From Bacteroidales bacterium (GTDB lineage: Bacteria > Bacteroidota > Bacteroidia > Bacteroidales > UBA932), in the NCBI GenBank assembly GCA_017544005.1, contig JAFYEZ010000013.1, positions 17,742 through 81,741 of the forward strand: DNA of 64,000 nt. The letters are read 5' to 3'. The position numbers and the translations under genes were made by a program. A model generated the notes under the pieces. It made no database searches. It was given only the letters and a program-made list of their open reading frames with translations, and was not told the DNA's origin. Of the stretch, positions 18,081-27,361 are shown in pieces (the stretch's first letter is position 1; each line of letters begins with the position of its first letter).

Positions 18081-18119
18081 TGGGTTGTTAATTTGGTGTA
18101 AATAAATAAGTTAACATTT

Positions 18120-18138
18120 CCCTGCACTTTTTGCAGGG
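18120..18138 (-). promoter_or_regulatory. Leader hairpin at the 5' end of the rplC mRNA
   Basis: CCCTGCA / TGCAGGG form a perfect 7-bp stem with a 5-nt loop, placed at or within a few nt of the transcription start predicted from the -7 box. It could stabilise the message or serve in feedback by a ribosomal protein; this is inference. Confidence 0.4.
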
Positions 18139-18141
18139 CTG

Positions 18142-18173
18142 CAAAGATACGCTTTAATTTTCAACTGACCAAA
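18142..18173 (-). promoter_or_regulatory. Promoter of the rplC-rpsC operon
   Basis: On the minus strand a TTTG (-33 type, 18173-18170) is followed after 20 nt by TATCTTTG (-7 type, 18149-18142), matching the Bacteroidota consensus TTTG-N19-20-TAnnTTTG. Confidence 0.65.
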
Positions 18174-18199
18174 TATTTCCGTCTTTCCGTAGGAAACAT

Positions 18200-18207
18200 T
18201 ATCTTTG
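18200..18207 (+). promoter_or_regulatory. Promoter -7 box (TATCTTTG) for the lipoprotein gene
   Basis: TATCTTTG fits TAnnTTTG and lies 26 nt before the ATG at 18234. It is divergent from the ribosomal promoter. I see no clear -33 box. Confidence 0.5.
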
Positions 18208-18233
18208 CCCAAAAGAACGAAACCTTCTTTGTC

Positions 18234-18944
18234 ATGAATCGAAAACCGCTGTTGATCCTGGCGCTGCTTGCGCTGCTCTTTACCGGCTGCTCGTCGGCGC
18301 GCTATGTGTCGAAAACCCCGGCCTCCGTGGCGCAGCCCATCGCCCTGCTGGAGCCGATGAGCGAGATTTTCTTTGTTGAAAAGAATGGAACGGAGACGCT
18401 CGATATCGGCCTCTCCGAAACTTCCACGCAGATTCTTTCGGAGGCTTTGACTTCGCTTCCGCTGCCGGTGGAGCAGCCCGACGGCTACCCCGTGGCCGAG
18501 GTGATCCCCGTGGACTACTCCGGGGAGGACAATCCCTATGCCTGGCATGTCAGCGCCCTGGCCGGTGTCCGTCCAAAGGCCCTGAAAAATGCCGGCGTCC
18601 CCGATGAAATCACCCGTCTGCTGCGGAGTTACGGCTACCGCTACGGCATGCTGGTCTATCACACGGGATTTACGCGGGACCGTTCCAATTATGCGAAATC
18701 GGTGGCCATGGATGTCGGGCTGTCCATTGTGACCGGCGTGATTGCCGGGCTGCTTGGCGGCGGCGCCGTCTATACCGGCCATCACCTGCGTCACCTCTCC
18801 CGGATCTTCATCATGATCGTGGACGTCGAGGCCAACGAGATTGTCTATTTCGCCTCTACCGCCAACATGGAAGAAGAGCGCAATCCGCTCAACGCTCCGC
18901 TCCAGAAGGAACGCGTCCTCCGCCTCCTGCGACGCTTCAAATAA
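18234..18944 (+). CDS. Hypothetical lipoprotein
   Basis: 236 residues. It starts NRKPLLILALLALLFTGCSS, a clear lipoprotein signal with Cys at the lipobox, so it is exported and lipidated. The mature part has no motif I recognise. Near residues 160-185 there is a hydrophobic, Gly-rich stretch (IVTGVIAGLLGGGAVYTGHH) that could be a membrane helix or buried hairpin, followed by a basic C-terminus (LRLLRRFK). It stands alone, divergent from the ribosomal operon and convergent with the TerB-DnaJ gene 10 bp away. Confidence 0.75.
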   Translation: MNRKPLLILALLALLFTGCSSARYVSKTPASVAQPIALLEPMSEIFFVEKNGTETLDIGLSETSTQILSEALTSLPLPVEQPDGYPVAEVIPVDYSGEDNPYAWHVSALAGVRPKALKNAGVPDEITRLLRSYGYRYGMLVYHTGFTRDRSNYAKSVAMDVGLSIVTGVIAGLLGGGAVYTGHHLRHLSRIFIMIVDVEANEIVYFASTANMEEERNPLNAPLQKERVLRLLRRFK

Positions 18945-18953
18945 AAAAGCCGA

Positions 18954-19715
18954 TCAATTCATCCCGCGCTCGCGCTTGATGGCCTCGTAGGCTTCCTGGA
19001 CCTGGCGGAATTTGTCGGCGGCGGCCTTCTGGATGTCCGGGCCGAGGGTGGCGACCTTGTCGGGGTGGTTCTTCATCGCCATCCGGCGATAGGCGGCCTT
19101 AACCTCGTCATCGGTGGCCTCGGGCTTGATCTCCAGTACGGCATAGGCGGAGCTGGTGTCCTTGTAGAACATCGCGATGACGGAGTTCATATCCGCCGCC
19201 GAAATCCCGATTGCCGCGGCGATTGTTTCAAGCACCGTCTTTTCGGATGCGCTGAATTCGCCGTCCGCGGCCGCCAGCTGGGCCAGGTAGTGGAACAGTT
19301 GCAGCCGCTGGGAATAGTTCATGTTCGCAGCAATCTGCGCACCCACCGACCGGACATCCACCGCCTTCCGGTTGAGCTCGTCCAGGATGCGCATGGCTTC
19401 GTCTTCCGCAGCGAAGCCGAAGTTTTGCCGCACGAAATTCCGTACATAGTCCAGTTCCGAGCGCAGCGTCTTTCCGTCGGCCCGGATGACGGCCGATGAA
19501 AGCACGAGCAGACTTACCAGGAAGCTGTTGCGCTGTTCCTGGGCGGAGTAGCTGTGGCCCGCGGTCGAGGAGGAGCTGCCGCCTGCCGCTGTCGGGTTCG
19601 CCGATACAGTTCCCCGCACGTCCGAGGCGGCTCCGAGAAAGTATCCAATCAGGCCTCCGATGGGCCCGCCAATGACCCATCCCAGCAAACCGTATAACCA
19701 CCTGCGTGCTCCCAT
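18954..19715 (-). CDS. Membrane-anchored TerB-like / DnaJ-domain protein (DjlA-like)
   Basis: 253 residues. A hydrophobic Gly-rich N-terminal segment (LLGWVIGGPIGGLIGYFLG) is followed by a Ser-rich linker, a TerB-like helical domain about residues 60-175 (acidic ADGKTLRSELDYVRNFV and AADGEFSASE) and a C-terminal J domain about 185-253 carrying the HPD motif in MKNHPDKVATLG. This order matches DjlA, a membrane co-chaperone that stimulates DnaK. It is the last gene of a five-gene minus-strand unit, 12 bp after rmuC. Confidence 0.85.
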   Translation of the reverse strand: MGARRWLYGLLGWVIGGPIGGLIGYFLGAASDVRGTVSANPTAAGGSSSSTAGHSYSAQEQRNSFLVSLLVLSSAVIRADGKTLRSELDYVRNFVRQNFGFAAEDEAMRILDELNRKAVDVRSVGAQIAANMNYSQRLQLFHYLAQLAAADGEFSASEKTVLETIAAAIGISAADMNSVIAMFYKDTSSAYAVLEIKPEATDDEVKAAYRRMAMKNHPDKVATLGPDIQKAAADKFRQVQEAYEAIKRERGMN

Positions 19716-19727
19716 CGCCGTTCTCTG

Positions 19728-21038
19728 TTATTCTTCCACCTCGGGCAAGGCGGCTTTCTTGGGGTTCTGGGAGATCTTGCCGAGGCGCTGGACCTCGAGG
19801 GCGGCGCGGATGATGCTCTGGCCGCCGTCCTGCAGTTTCCGGGTCCCTTTTTCGTGGGCGGCCACCGCCTTCTGGAGGGCGTCGCCCACCGCGGCGTTGG
19901 CTTCGCAGTAATCCTGCACCCGCTCCACGATCTGGGAGGCGGCCTTGATGATCTTCTCCTGGTTGCGGATCTGGTCCACGTTCACCCAGGCCGTGTGGAG
20001 CACGCGCAGGAAGGGCATGATGGTCTCTTCCGTGGTGATAAGCACGTTCTGACGGAAGGCCTCGTTCACGATGCCCGGCTCCAGCGTGCGGGCCAGGGCC
20101 AGCGCGCCGTAGTTGGCCACGTACATGATGACGTAGTTCAGTGTCTTGTGCCCGTCGCGCACATACTCCGCATAGCGTTTGCCGGAGAGCGAGGCCACCT
20201 GCGCCTTGACGGCGGCGAGGTTGCGCTTGGCGCATTCGGCCTTTTCGGCGGCGGTCTCGGCGTTGTACCAGTCCACGAAGGCGTCGAGGTTCATCTTGGC
20301 GTCGATCAGCAGGTCGGTGTTGTCCGGGAAGTGCAGCACATAGTCCGGACGCATCTTCCGGCCAGAATCCTCATTGCGCAGGATCTCGCCGGTCTCGTCG
20401 CGGAGGTAAACCTCGCGGTGGTAGTCGCGCCCCTCCACGAGCCCCTCCTGCACGAAGATGTTGTTCAGCATCTGTTCGCCCCAGTTGCCCTGCATCTTGT
20501 TGTCGCCACGCAGTGCGCTGGCCAGGTGCTCGGCGGTGTCGCCCAGCGACTTGCTCTGCTCGGCGAAGTGGCGCACCGCCTCATCCACCTTGGTCTTGAG
20601 CGAGGCCGATTCCTCCGTGTGTTGTTTCTTCTGCGCCTCGAAGGCTTCGGTCATGGTGGTGATGCGTTGTGCCAGGCCGCCGGTGATGTTGGTCATCATT
20701 TCTCCGGCCGTCTTTTTCAGTGACTCTTCCCGCTCGCGCAGGGCCTTCTCGCTCTGCAGCGCCAGCTCTTTTTTCGTGGCCTCGAGGGCCTGCACCTGCG
20801 CCGCCTTCATCTCGGCGAGCGAGCGGTCAAAATCGGCGCGGGCATCCGCCAGCCGTTCTGCTGCGGCAGCTGTCTCGCGCTCTCGCAGGGCCTTTTCGGT
20901 CTCGAGCGCAGCCTGCGCCGCCGTCAGTTCCCGGGTGTAGCGGGCCTTCAGCGAAAGCCGCGTCAGCAGCCACGCCAGCAGCGCGGCCAGGGCGGCGGCC
21001 GAGAGGGTGATCGTAACGATTAAACCGGTGATACTCAT
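19728..21038 (-). CDS. rmuC: DNA recombination protein RmuC homologue
   Basis: 436 residues from the chosen start MSITGLIVTITLS; an in-frame ATG 11 codons upstream would overlap the preceding gene. An N-terminal membrane helix is followed by a long Ala/Glu/Lys-rich coiled coil to about residue 140. The RmuC nuclease-like domain then follows, with NKMQGNWGEQMLNNIFVQEG, MRPDYVLHFPDNTDLLIDAK and DAFVDWYNAE. RmuC limits inversions and other rearrangements in E. coli; the biochemical role is poorly known. It starts 4 bp after the S9 peptidase stop. Confidence 0.9.
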   Translation of the reverse strand: MSITGLIVTITLSAAALAALLAWLLTRLSLKARYTRELTAAQAALETEKALRERETAAAAERLADARADFDRSLAEMKAAQVQALEATKKELALQSEKALREREESLKKTAGEMMTNITGGLAQRITTMTEAFEAQKKQHTEESASLKTKVDEAVRHFAEQSKSLGDTAEHLASALRGDNKMQGNWGEQMLNNIFVQEGLVEGRDYHREVYLRDETGEILRNEDSGRKMRPDYVLHFPDNTDLLIDAKMNLDAFVDWYNAETAAEKAECAKRNLAAVKAQVASLSGKRYAEYVRDGHKTLNYVIMYVANYGALALARTLEPGIVNEAFRQNVLITTEETIMPFLRVLHTAWVNVDQIRNQEKIIKAASQIVERVQDYCEANAAVGDALQKAVAAHEKGTRKLQDGGQSIIRAALEVQRLGKISQNPKKAALPEVEE

Positions 21039-21042
21039 ACGC

Positions 21043-23133
21043 CTATCTGCACCAACGATCCACCCATGCAAAGAACTCGCGGTGCCAGTGCACGGAGTTC
21101 TGCGGCTTGAGAATCCAGTGGTTCTCGTCCGGGAAGAGGACCATCTTGGAAGGAACGCCCAGCATCTGGGCGGTATTGAAGGCAGCCATGCCCTGGTCCA
21201 CCGGCACGCGGTAGTCCAGTTCGCCGTGCATCACGAGGATCGGGGTGTTCCAGTTCTTCGCGAGTTTGTGGGCGGAGTTGGCGTAGTGGCGCACGGAAGC
21301 CGGGGTCTTGCTCCACGGCGAGCCGGCCATGTAGGTCTTGGGATCCTTGCAGCCGCCGTTGTCCCAGTTGGGGAACCACATCTCCTCGGTCTCCATGAAC
21401 ATGTGTTCCTGGTTGAAGATGCCTGCGTGGGCAATCAGGGCCGAGAAGCGGTTCTGGTGAATGCCGGCCAGGTAATAGACCGAATAGCCGCCGTAGCTGG
21501 CGCCGGCCGCACACATCTTGCCCACGTAGGGCTCAGCGAGCAGCGCATCGGCTGCGGAGAGGTAATCCTTCATGTTCTGGCCGATATAGTCGCCGGAAAT
21601 CTGCTCGCACCACTCCTGCCCGAACGCGGTGGTTCCGCGGCGGTTGGGCAGCACGACGATATAGCCCTGTGAAGCCATCAGGCGATAGTTCCAGCGGGTG
21701 GACCATCCCTGCGTGATGGCGCCCTGCGGACCGCCGAGGCAGATCAGGACGGCGGGGTACTTGTTGGTCGGATTGAACTTGGGCGGATAGACGACCCAGG
21801 TGAGCATCTTCTTGCCGTCGGTCGTGGGAATCCAGCGCGCCTCCATCGTAACGGGCGCGAGCTGCGCGAGGAGATCGTCATTCTCCTGGGTGAGCTGTTT
21901 CCAGCTGCCGTCGGCCGTCGAGACGCAGACAATCTCCGCGGGACGCATCATCGAGCAGTTGGTGGCCAGCAGCGCCTCTTCGCCCAGCAGGCTCAGGTTG
22001 CTGAAATCCACCCAGTCGCCCTGCGTAAGCTTGCGACAGGATGCGGTAGCCAGATCGGCGAAGCAGATCTCCTTGAGCCCTTCCATCTCGGAGGTGAACC
22101 AGAGGCCGGTGGAAGCGGCGTTCCAGAGAAGTCCGCCTGCATTGTATTTGAACCCAGCGGTCAGTTCCGTCTTGACGCGGGTGGCGAGATCCAGCACGAA
22201 GATGCGCTCCTTGTCGGCCTCATAGCCGTCGCGGGCCATGCTTATCCAGGCCAGTTTGCTGCCGTCCGGCGAGAAAAGCGGATCGGTGTCGTAGCCCGGC
22301 ATCCCTTCGGTGAGGTTCTCGCAGTTTCCGGTGGCGATATCATACAGGTAGATATCGGTATTGGTGGAGAAGGCGTATGCGCGGCCGGTCAGCTTGCGGC
22401 AGGAGTAGGCAATCTGTCGGCCGTCCGGGCTGAAGTCGAGCTGCTCGATGCCGCTGAAGGGTTCGGTGGGCAGTTCGAACGGCGCGCCGTCCAGCAGGTC
22501 GCGGCCTTCGCCCAGCTTTTCACCGTCAAAGGATGCCAGAAAGGTGTGCGGAATGTTCTCCACAAAGTGGTCCCAGTGGCGGTACATCAGCCCCGTAATG
22601 GTGCGGGCGGTGGACTTGGGAATGTCCGGATAAATGTCTGCCGCCTTGGGCGCCACCTTGAAGTCGCTCACATAGAGCACCCGGGTCTCGTCCGGCGAGA
22701 GCTTGAATTCGCCGATTCCGCCGGGAACGTCACTGACCTGGTGCGCTCCTTTGCCCTGGGCATCCGCCACCCAGATCTGTCCCTTGTGGAGGTAGGCGAT
22801 CTTGCGGCCGCCGTCCATCCAGCGCGCATTGGATTTGCTGCCGGCCGAGCGGGTAATCTGGTGATTGCCCGTGCCGTCGGCATTCATCACGAAGAGTTCG
22901 CGGTTGCCCTTGTTCAGTTCGATGGAGGTATAGGTCACTCCGTAGAGAATCTTGCCGGTGGCCGCGCAGTACTGCGGGTCGGAGACCTTCCCCATCTGGT
23001 GCATGATTTCGGGGGTAAACTGTCCATTTACCACCGCCACGTAGTGTTTTTCAATCAGGGCGGGCGTTTCGTTTTTCGGGGCGCAGGAGAAGGTTGCTGC
23101 CATGGCCATCATCAAAACAAGTATCTTTTTCAT
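21043..23133 (-). CDS. S9-family (prolyl oligopeptidase-like) peptidase lipoprotein
   Basis: 696 residues from MKKILVLMMAMAATFSC, a lipoprotein signal; the longer in-frame start 8 codons upstream would run back into the preceding gene. The N-terminal two-thirds is a beta-propeller with repeated SPDG blades (ISMARDGYEADKERIFVLDL). The C-terminal alpha/beta hydrolase has the nucleophile in GASYGGYSV, the Asp in HGELDYRVP and the His in DENHWILKP. Expected to release dipeptides or cut short peptides in the periplasm. It follows a second S9 peptidase by 1 bp and belongs with the exporter gene upstream. Confidence 0.92.
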   Translation of the reverse strand: MKKILVLMMAMAATFSCAPKNETPALIEKHYVAVVNGQFTPEIMHQMGKVSDPQYCAATGKILYGVTYTSIELNKGNRELFVMNADGTGNHQITRSAGSKSNARWMDGGRKIAYLHKGQIWVADAQGKGAHQVSDVPGGIGEFKLSPDETRVLYVSDFKVAPKAADIYPDIPKSTARTITGLMYRHWDHFVENIPHTFLASFDGEKLGEGRDLLDGAPFELPTEPFSGIEQLDFSPDGRQIAYSCRKLTGRAYAFSTNTDIYLYDIATGNCENLTEGMPGYDTDPLFSPDGSKLAWISMARDGYEADKERIFVLDLATRVKTELTAGFKYNAGGLLWNAASTGLWFTSEMEGLKEICFADLATASCRKLTQGDWVDFSNLSLLGEEALLATNCSMMRPAEIVCVSTADGSWKQLTQENDDLLAQLAPVTMEARWIPTTDGKKMLTWVVYPPKFNPTNKYPAVLICLGGPQGAITQGWSTRWNYRLMASQGYIVVLPNRRGTTAFGQEWCEQISGDYIGQNMKDYLSAADALLAEPYVGKMCAAGASYGGYSVYYLAGIHQNRFSALIAHAGIFNQEHMFMETEEMWFPNWDNGGCKDPKTYMAGSPWSKTPASVRHYANSAHKLAKNWNTPILVMHGELDYRVPVDQGMAAFNTAQMLGVPSKMVLFPDENHWILKPQNSVHWHREFFAWVDRWCR

Positions 23134-23134
23134 A

Positions 23135-26011
23135 TTATTCGTTGTCATCAAATCCAAAACCGTAATCGATGCCCTTGAGGGTGGCGGGCACGCCGCGGGA
23201 CATCCAGACGGGCATCGGAGCGCCCTTGAGGAAGTGGTCGAAGAACTGCTGCAGGCGGACGCTGAGGTCCTTGCGGTTGCGGCGTTCCTTGAGGTTGTGG
23301 GCCTCGTCGTTGTACTGGAGCATCCACGCCTGCTTGCCGCAGCGGCGCAGGGCGTTGAAGAATTCGATACCCTGCCACCAGGGAACGGCGCCGTCCTGGT
23401 CGTTGTGCATGATCAGCACCGGGGTGGTGACATTCGGTACGAAGAAGAGCGGAGAGTTCTCCACATAGAGGTCAAATCCCTCCCAGAGGTCCTTGCCGAT
23501 CCGGCTCTGGCCCTTCTCATACTGGGCCGTGCGGGCCACGCCGCTCTCCCAGCGGATACCGCCGTAGGCCGAGGTCATGTTGCTGACCGGCGCACCGGCA
23601 CCGGCTGCCGCGAAGCGGTTGGTCTGGGTAATCAGGTAAGCGGTCTGGTAGCCGCCCCAGCTCTGGCCCTGGATGCCGATATGGTCGCCGTCCACCCACG
23701 GATTCTCGCAAAGCATGTCCACGCCCGGCATCAGGAAGTTCATGCAGCTCTTGCCCGGATGGCCGTCCTTGTAGCGCAGATCCGGCACGAAGATCAGGTA
23801 GCCGTTGCTGACGAAGTAAGGGATGTTCACCGTGGAGGCCGAAGGTGCCGGCACGCGGGGACGGTAGAGCGTCTCGGAGTTGCGCTCGTAGAAGTAGCAG
23901 ATCATCGGGTACTTCCTGGCGGGATTGAAGTCCTCCGGCTTGAAGAGCAGACCCTCGGCGGGGGTTCCGTCCCAGGCCGTCCACTTGACCAGCTCTACGG
24001 TGCCCCAGTTGTAGGCTTTCAGCTGGTCGCCCGTGTGGGTGAGCTGCTCCTGTTTCTTGAAGTTGTCCTTGGTCATCCAGAGGTCGCTGCCCTCCTCGAA
24101 GTTGCCGCGGAGGTAAAGCGCCACCGGCTTGCGGCCGCCGCTGACGGCCAGTCCCTGATAGAGGTAGGGACCTTTGGCGAGGTTTTCCACCTTGGCCTTG
24201 CGGCGCGTGATGTCGAGCCGCGCGATGCCGTTTTCCTTGGTGACTTCGTCAAACGTGGTGAACCAGACCGGGCGGTCGGTGAAGAGGATGCCGCCGCGCG
24301 GGACACGGATGTCGGTGCGGTGGTAGGGCATCGTCACATTGTAAACCAGGCGGCTGTCCCGGCCGAATGTCTTGCGCTCAGGGGCCTTGACGCCCTTCGG
24401 GTCAATCTGCCACCAGTCATACCGGTCGCGGATCCAGAAGTAGCTGCCGTCTTCCGCCCAGATGGCGCCGGCATAGGCCGACGGCAGGGCGGGATGGTCG
24501 TCCTCCTCATCCCAGAAGGCGTTGCCGATGGCGGAGGAAACTTCGCGTTTGGTGCCTGCTGCGATATCGATCACATACCAGTTGCGCTCCTTCTCGTCAT
24601 AGCTGGCCAGGAAGGCGCCGTCGGGCGATTCGGAGGCATAGGTGAGGGAAGAGGCCTTCTCGAGCAGTTTGCGGGAGCCGCTGCGGAGGTCAATCTGCCA
24701 GAGATCCGAGCAGGACGAATAGTCCCACTGCCGCTGGATGCGATAGGGTTTTTCGTTGGCTACCAGCGTATAAGGGCAGGTGTGCTTGTCGGCCAGCGTG
24801 ACGCTGGGCATGTCCTCGTCTGCCAGCTGCACGAACCCGTGACCGTCATAGCCGATCTTGGCCAGGTAGGTGCGGTTCTTGTCGCGGGAGAGGCGGTTCT
24901 TCTGGATGGTCTGGATGTAATCCTCATTCCAGACCCAGATGTCGAGCTGTGCCTGCTCAAAATCCACCAGCGTGGTGTCCTTCTCCGGCGGGACAGGGCG
25001 GGTGCCGAAGGTCAGGTAGCCGTCGTAGAAATTCACGTCAGCCTTCTGGCCCAGCTCCCAGCCTTTGGGCAGCAACGAGGCCTTGTGGGTGAGCAGCATC
25101 CGCGGCTCTCCGCCTTCCCAGAGGTAGAGATCCTGATTTTTGGCTGCCTCCTTTGCGGTGTCGAGCGAAGCGTAGAAGGCAATCCGGTTGCCCTCCTCGT
25201 TGAAATAGAAGCTGCCGAAGGAGGCCTTCTTCTCGCCGGTCAGCACCGCTTGGGATTCGCGGGTGGCGGGATCGTACACGAAGAGGCCGCGCACCGTGAC
25301 GCTGTCCTTTTTCTCCGGCTTGGTCACGTAGGCCATCCGTTTGCCGTTCCGGTCAAAATGGTAGGATTCGACACTCTTCAGCGTATCTACAGCCAGCGTC
25401 TTGATGTTCAGGACATAGACCGTGGTCTTGACAGAAGGCTTGTCGGCCTTGGCGCTGTCTTTGGGCGCTTTTTCTTTTTCAGGCTTTTCGGGCTTTTCCC
25501 CCTTTTCGGGTTTGCCTTCGCCCTTCTTCCCCTTCGGGGCGGGTGCCTTCACCTCTTCTTCCTGGAAAGCAATCCAGTCGCCCAGCACGTCGCCGGACTT
25601 GAAGTTGATGACATTCTTGAACTCCTTGATTTCGCCGGTTTTCAGGTCGATCACGGCGATGGAGCCCTTGGGGCGCTCATCGGGTTTCTTCTTGTCAATC
25701 TTGGCCTGGCGGGTCTCCAGGAAAGGCGGGGTGATGCGATAGACCGCCTTGGTGGCGTCGGAGGAAATCACGGCGCGGGAGGCGCGGTCAATCGTGTAGG
25801 TCTTGCCGCTCTTTACATTGTATAGATAGAGCACGCCGTCGCCCTCCTGGGGTGAGACGGAATAGGTGGCCCAGTCGCCGCCGTTCTGGATGACGGGACG
25901 TCCGACAGATTTCCATCCGTCGTAAACGGAGTGGTCGAGCGCGGGTTTCTGTGCCTGCAGTGCTGCTGCACTCAACAGCAGCGCAAAGCATAGGAGAAAG
26001 GAACGTTTCAT
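23135..26011 (-). CDS. S9-family peptidase, large secreted form
   Basis: 958 residues. Signal peptide KRSFLLCFALLLSAAALQAQ. A beta-propeller region is interrupted near residues 155-195 by a Lys/Glu/Pro-rich low-complexity linker (GKKGEGKPEKGEKPEKPEKE). The hydrolase domain has Ser in GQSWGGYQT, Asp in MHNDQDGAVPW and His in NDEAHNLKERR, so the triad is complete. These large S9 enzymes of Bacteroidota degrade oligopeptides in the periplasm. It forms a tandem with the 696-residue S9 lipoprotein and follows the ThrE-type exporter by 27 bp, suggesting a peptide-processing unit. Confidence 0.92.
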   Translation of the reverse strand: MKRSFLLCFALLLSAAALQAQKPALDHSVYDGWKSVGRPVIQNGGDWATYSVSPQEGDGVLYLYNVKSGKTYTIDRASRAVISSDATKAVYRITPPFLETRQAKIDKKKPDERPKGSIAVIDLKTGEIKEFKNVINFKSGDVLGDWIAFQEEEVKAPAPKGKKGEGKPEKGEKPEKPEKEKAPKDSAKADKPSVKTTVYVLNIKTLAVDTLKSVESYHFDRNGKRMAYVTKPEKKDSVTVRGLFVYDPATRESQAVLTGEKKASFGSFYFNEEGNRIAFYASLDTAKEAAKNQDLYLWEGGEPRMLLTHKASLLPKGWELGQKADVNFYDGYLTFGTRPVPPEKDTTLVDFEQAQLDIWVWNEDYIQTIQKNRLSRDKNRTYLAKIGYDGHGFVQLADEDMPSVTLADKHTCPYTLVANEKPYRIQRQWDYSSCSDLWQIDLRSGSRKLLEKASSLTYASESPDGAFLASYDEKERNWYVIDIAAGTKREVSSAIGNAFWDEEDDHPALPSAYAGAIWAEDGSYFWIRDRYDWWQIDPKGVKAPERKTFGRDSRLVYNVTMPYHRTDIRVPRGGILFTDRPVWFTTFDEVTKENGIARLDITRRKAKVENLAKGPYLYQGLAVSGGRKPVALYLRGNFEEGSDLWMTKDNFKKQEQLTHTGDQLKAYNWGTVELVKWTAWDGTPAEGLLFKPEDFNPARKYPMICYFYERNSETLYRPRVPAPSASTVNIPYFVSNGYLIFVPDLRYKDGHPGKSCMNFLMPGVDMLCENPWVDGDHIGIQGQSWGGYQTAYLITQTNRFAAAGAGAPVSNMTSAYGGIRWESGVARTAQYEKGQSRIGKDLWEGFDLYVENSPLFFVPNVTTPVLIMHNDQDGAVPWWQGIEFFNALRRCGKQAWMLQYNDEAHNLKERRNRKDLSVRLQQFFDHFLKGAPMPVWMSRGVPATLKGIDYGFGFDDNE

Positions 26012-26038
26012 GGTATGGATTATGAATTAATTGCGTTT

Positions 26039-27286
26039 TTAAGCGTGGCGGCCCTTGCGGCTTTTGCGCTTCTGGAAGTACCAGGTGACGATGATCATAC
26101 CCAGCACGATGGCGACGGCAACCTTAAGGGCCGTGTACCAGGCGGTGAGGGCGGGAGTCAGCTGCTCGGTGAGCGTGTAGTAGGTGCTCCAGAAGATGCC
26201 GCCGCCGGGAATGAGCGGGAAGTTTCCGCAGACCAGGAAGATGGTGCTGGGGCACTTCTGGCCGATAGAGAGCACGATGGAGAGCAGCGCCACGACAAAT
26301 GCGCCGGCGAAGGTGGCAGCTCCGATGCCGAGCTGCGCGTAGCGGTAGATCAGCAGGTAGGTGATCCAGCCGAGCATACCCACCAGACCGGTGCTCAGGT
26401 AGAATTTGCGCGGCACGCTGAAGAGGATGGCGAAGGCCAGGGTGCCCATCAGCGCCGCCAGGGACTGTGCCGGAAGACCGGCGGTCTGGGCGGAGGCAAA
26501 GGTGCCGTTGAGCTGGATGATGCCGCCGATAAAGTAGCTGTGAATCACAAAGGCCACGCAGGTTCCCAGCGCGATGCAGAAGAACATCATCAGCGCATCC
26601 ATCAGGCGCGTGGCGCCGGAGAGGTAATCCTCGTTGGCCAGGTCGCGGATGCCGTTGGTGAAAGCGACGCCCGGCACCAGCAGAATCAGGGTGCCGGCAA
26701 TCATGTTGCCCAGGTGCTCTCCGAATCCGAAACTATGGAACGCGGCGCAGAGGGCGGTTCCCACCAGGCCGCCGAAAATATTGCCCAGCATCTTGGAGAG
26801 GTAGGGCATGCTGACGGTGAGAACGAAGATCCAGAGCAGGATGCCCGCCACGACAGCCGCCGCACAGTCGAAGAGGCTGCCGCCGAACACCGCGCAGAAT
26901 CCGCCGCTGCCCAGCGCCGCGCCGATGAGTTGTTCCCAGACGGGCTTGCCGCGCATCTTGCGGATGGACGCGATTCGCTCCCGGGCTTCGTCGAAGGTGC
27001 AGCCGGCATTCTGGATATCCCAGGAAAGCTGGTTCACCGCGATGATCTTGTCAAAGCGGGCCCCTTTGATGGGAATGTACTTCACGCCGGCATAGGAGTC
27101 GCCGGTGGTGATGATGCCGTTGCCCATCGTGAAGAAGTTCTCGGAACTCTCACCGTAATTGGCGGCGATGCGTTTCATCGTTTCATCCACACGGGAGATC
27201 TCCGAGCCGTTTTCCAGAAGGATCTGGCCAGCTTCCGAGGCGAGTTCCAGCACCTGGCTGGAGCGGGAGGTTTCAGGGTTTTCCAT
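26039..27286 (-). CDS. Threonine/serine exporter family protein (fused ThrE)
   Basis: 415 residues. The N-terminal part (residues 1-115) is a soluble domain with LLENGSEISRVDETMKRIAA and the MGNGIITTGD motif typical of the DUF1212/ThrE family. About ten membrane helices follow in two blocks, corresponding to ThrE and ThrE_2 halves that are separate genes in some bacteria. In Corynebacterium ThrE exports threonine and serine by proton exchange; the substrate here is inferred. It leads the unit with two S9 peptidases, rmuC and the DnaJ gene, so export of surplus amino acids from peptide use is plausible. Confidence 0.85.
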   Translation of the reverse strand: MENPETSRSSQVLELASEAGQILLENGSEISRVDETMKRIAANYGESSENFFTMGNGIITTGDSYAGVKYIPIKGARFDKIIAVNQLSWDIQNAGCTFDEARERIASIRKMRGKPVWEQLIGAALGSGGFCAVFGGSLFDCAAAVVAGILLWIFVLTVSMPYLSKMLGNIFGGLVGTALCAAFHSFGFGEHLGNMIAGTLILLVPGVAFTNGIRDLANEDYLSGATRLMDALMMFFCIALGTCVAFVIHSYFIGGIIQLNGTFASAQTAGLPAQSLAALMGTLAFAILFSVPRKFYLSTGLVGMLGWITYLLIYRYAQLGIGAATFAGAFVVALLSIVLSIGQKCPSTIFLVCGNFPLIPGGGIFWSTYYTLTEQLTPALTAWYTALKVAVAIVLGMIIVTWYFQKRKSRKGRHA

Positions 27287-27335
27287 CGAGCATATTTTCT
27301 CTGCTACAAAGTTCGCAATAATTCTGAGCTTTCCT

Positions 27336-27343
27336 TACTTTTG
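27336..27343 (+). promoter_or_regulatory. Promoter -7 box (TACTTTTG) for the YiiX-like gene
   Basis: Matches TAnnTTTG and lies 18 nt before the ATG at 27362, in the divergent gap with the ThrE-type gene. Confidence 0.5.
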
Positions 27344-27361
27344 CGAAAAAATCTGAAAGAG

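Noticed and set aside
23102-25825. 907-codon open frame opposite the large S9 peptidase
   Set aside because: Antisense shadow; the S9 catalytic triad is complete on the minus strand.
26015-27361. Long N-terminal extension of the YiiX-like gene
   Set aside because: It runs antisense through the ThrE-type gene and upstream of the promoter; the lipoprotein signal starts at 27362.
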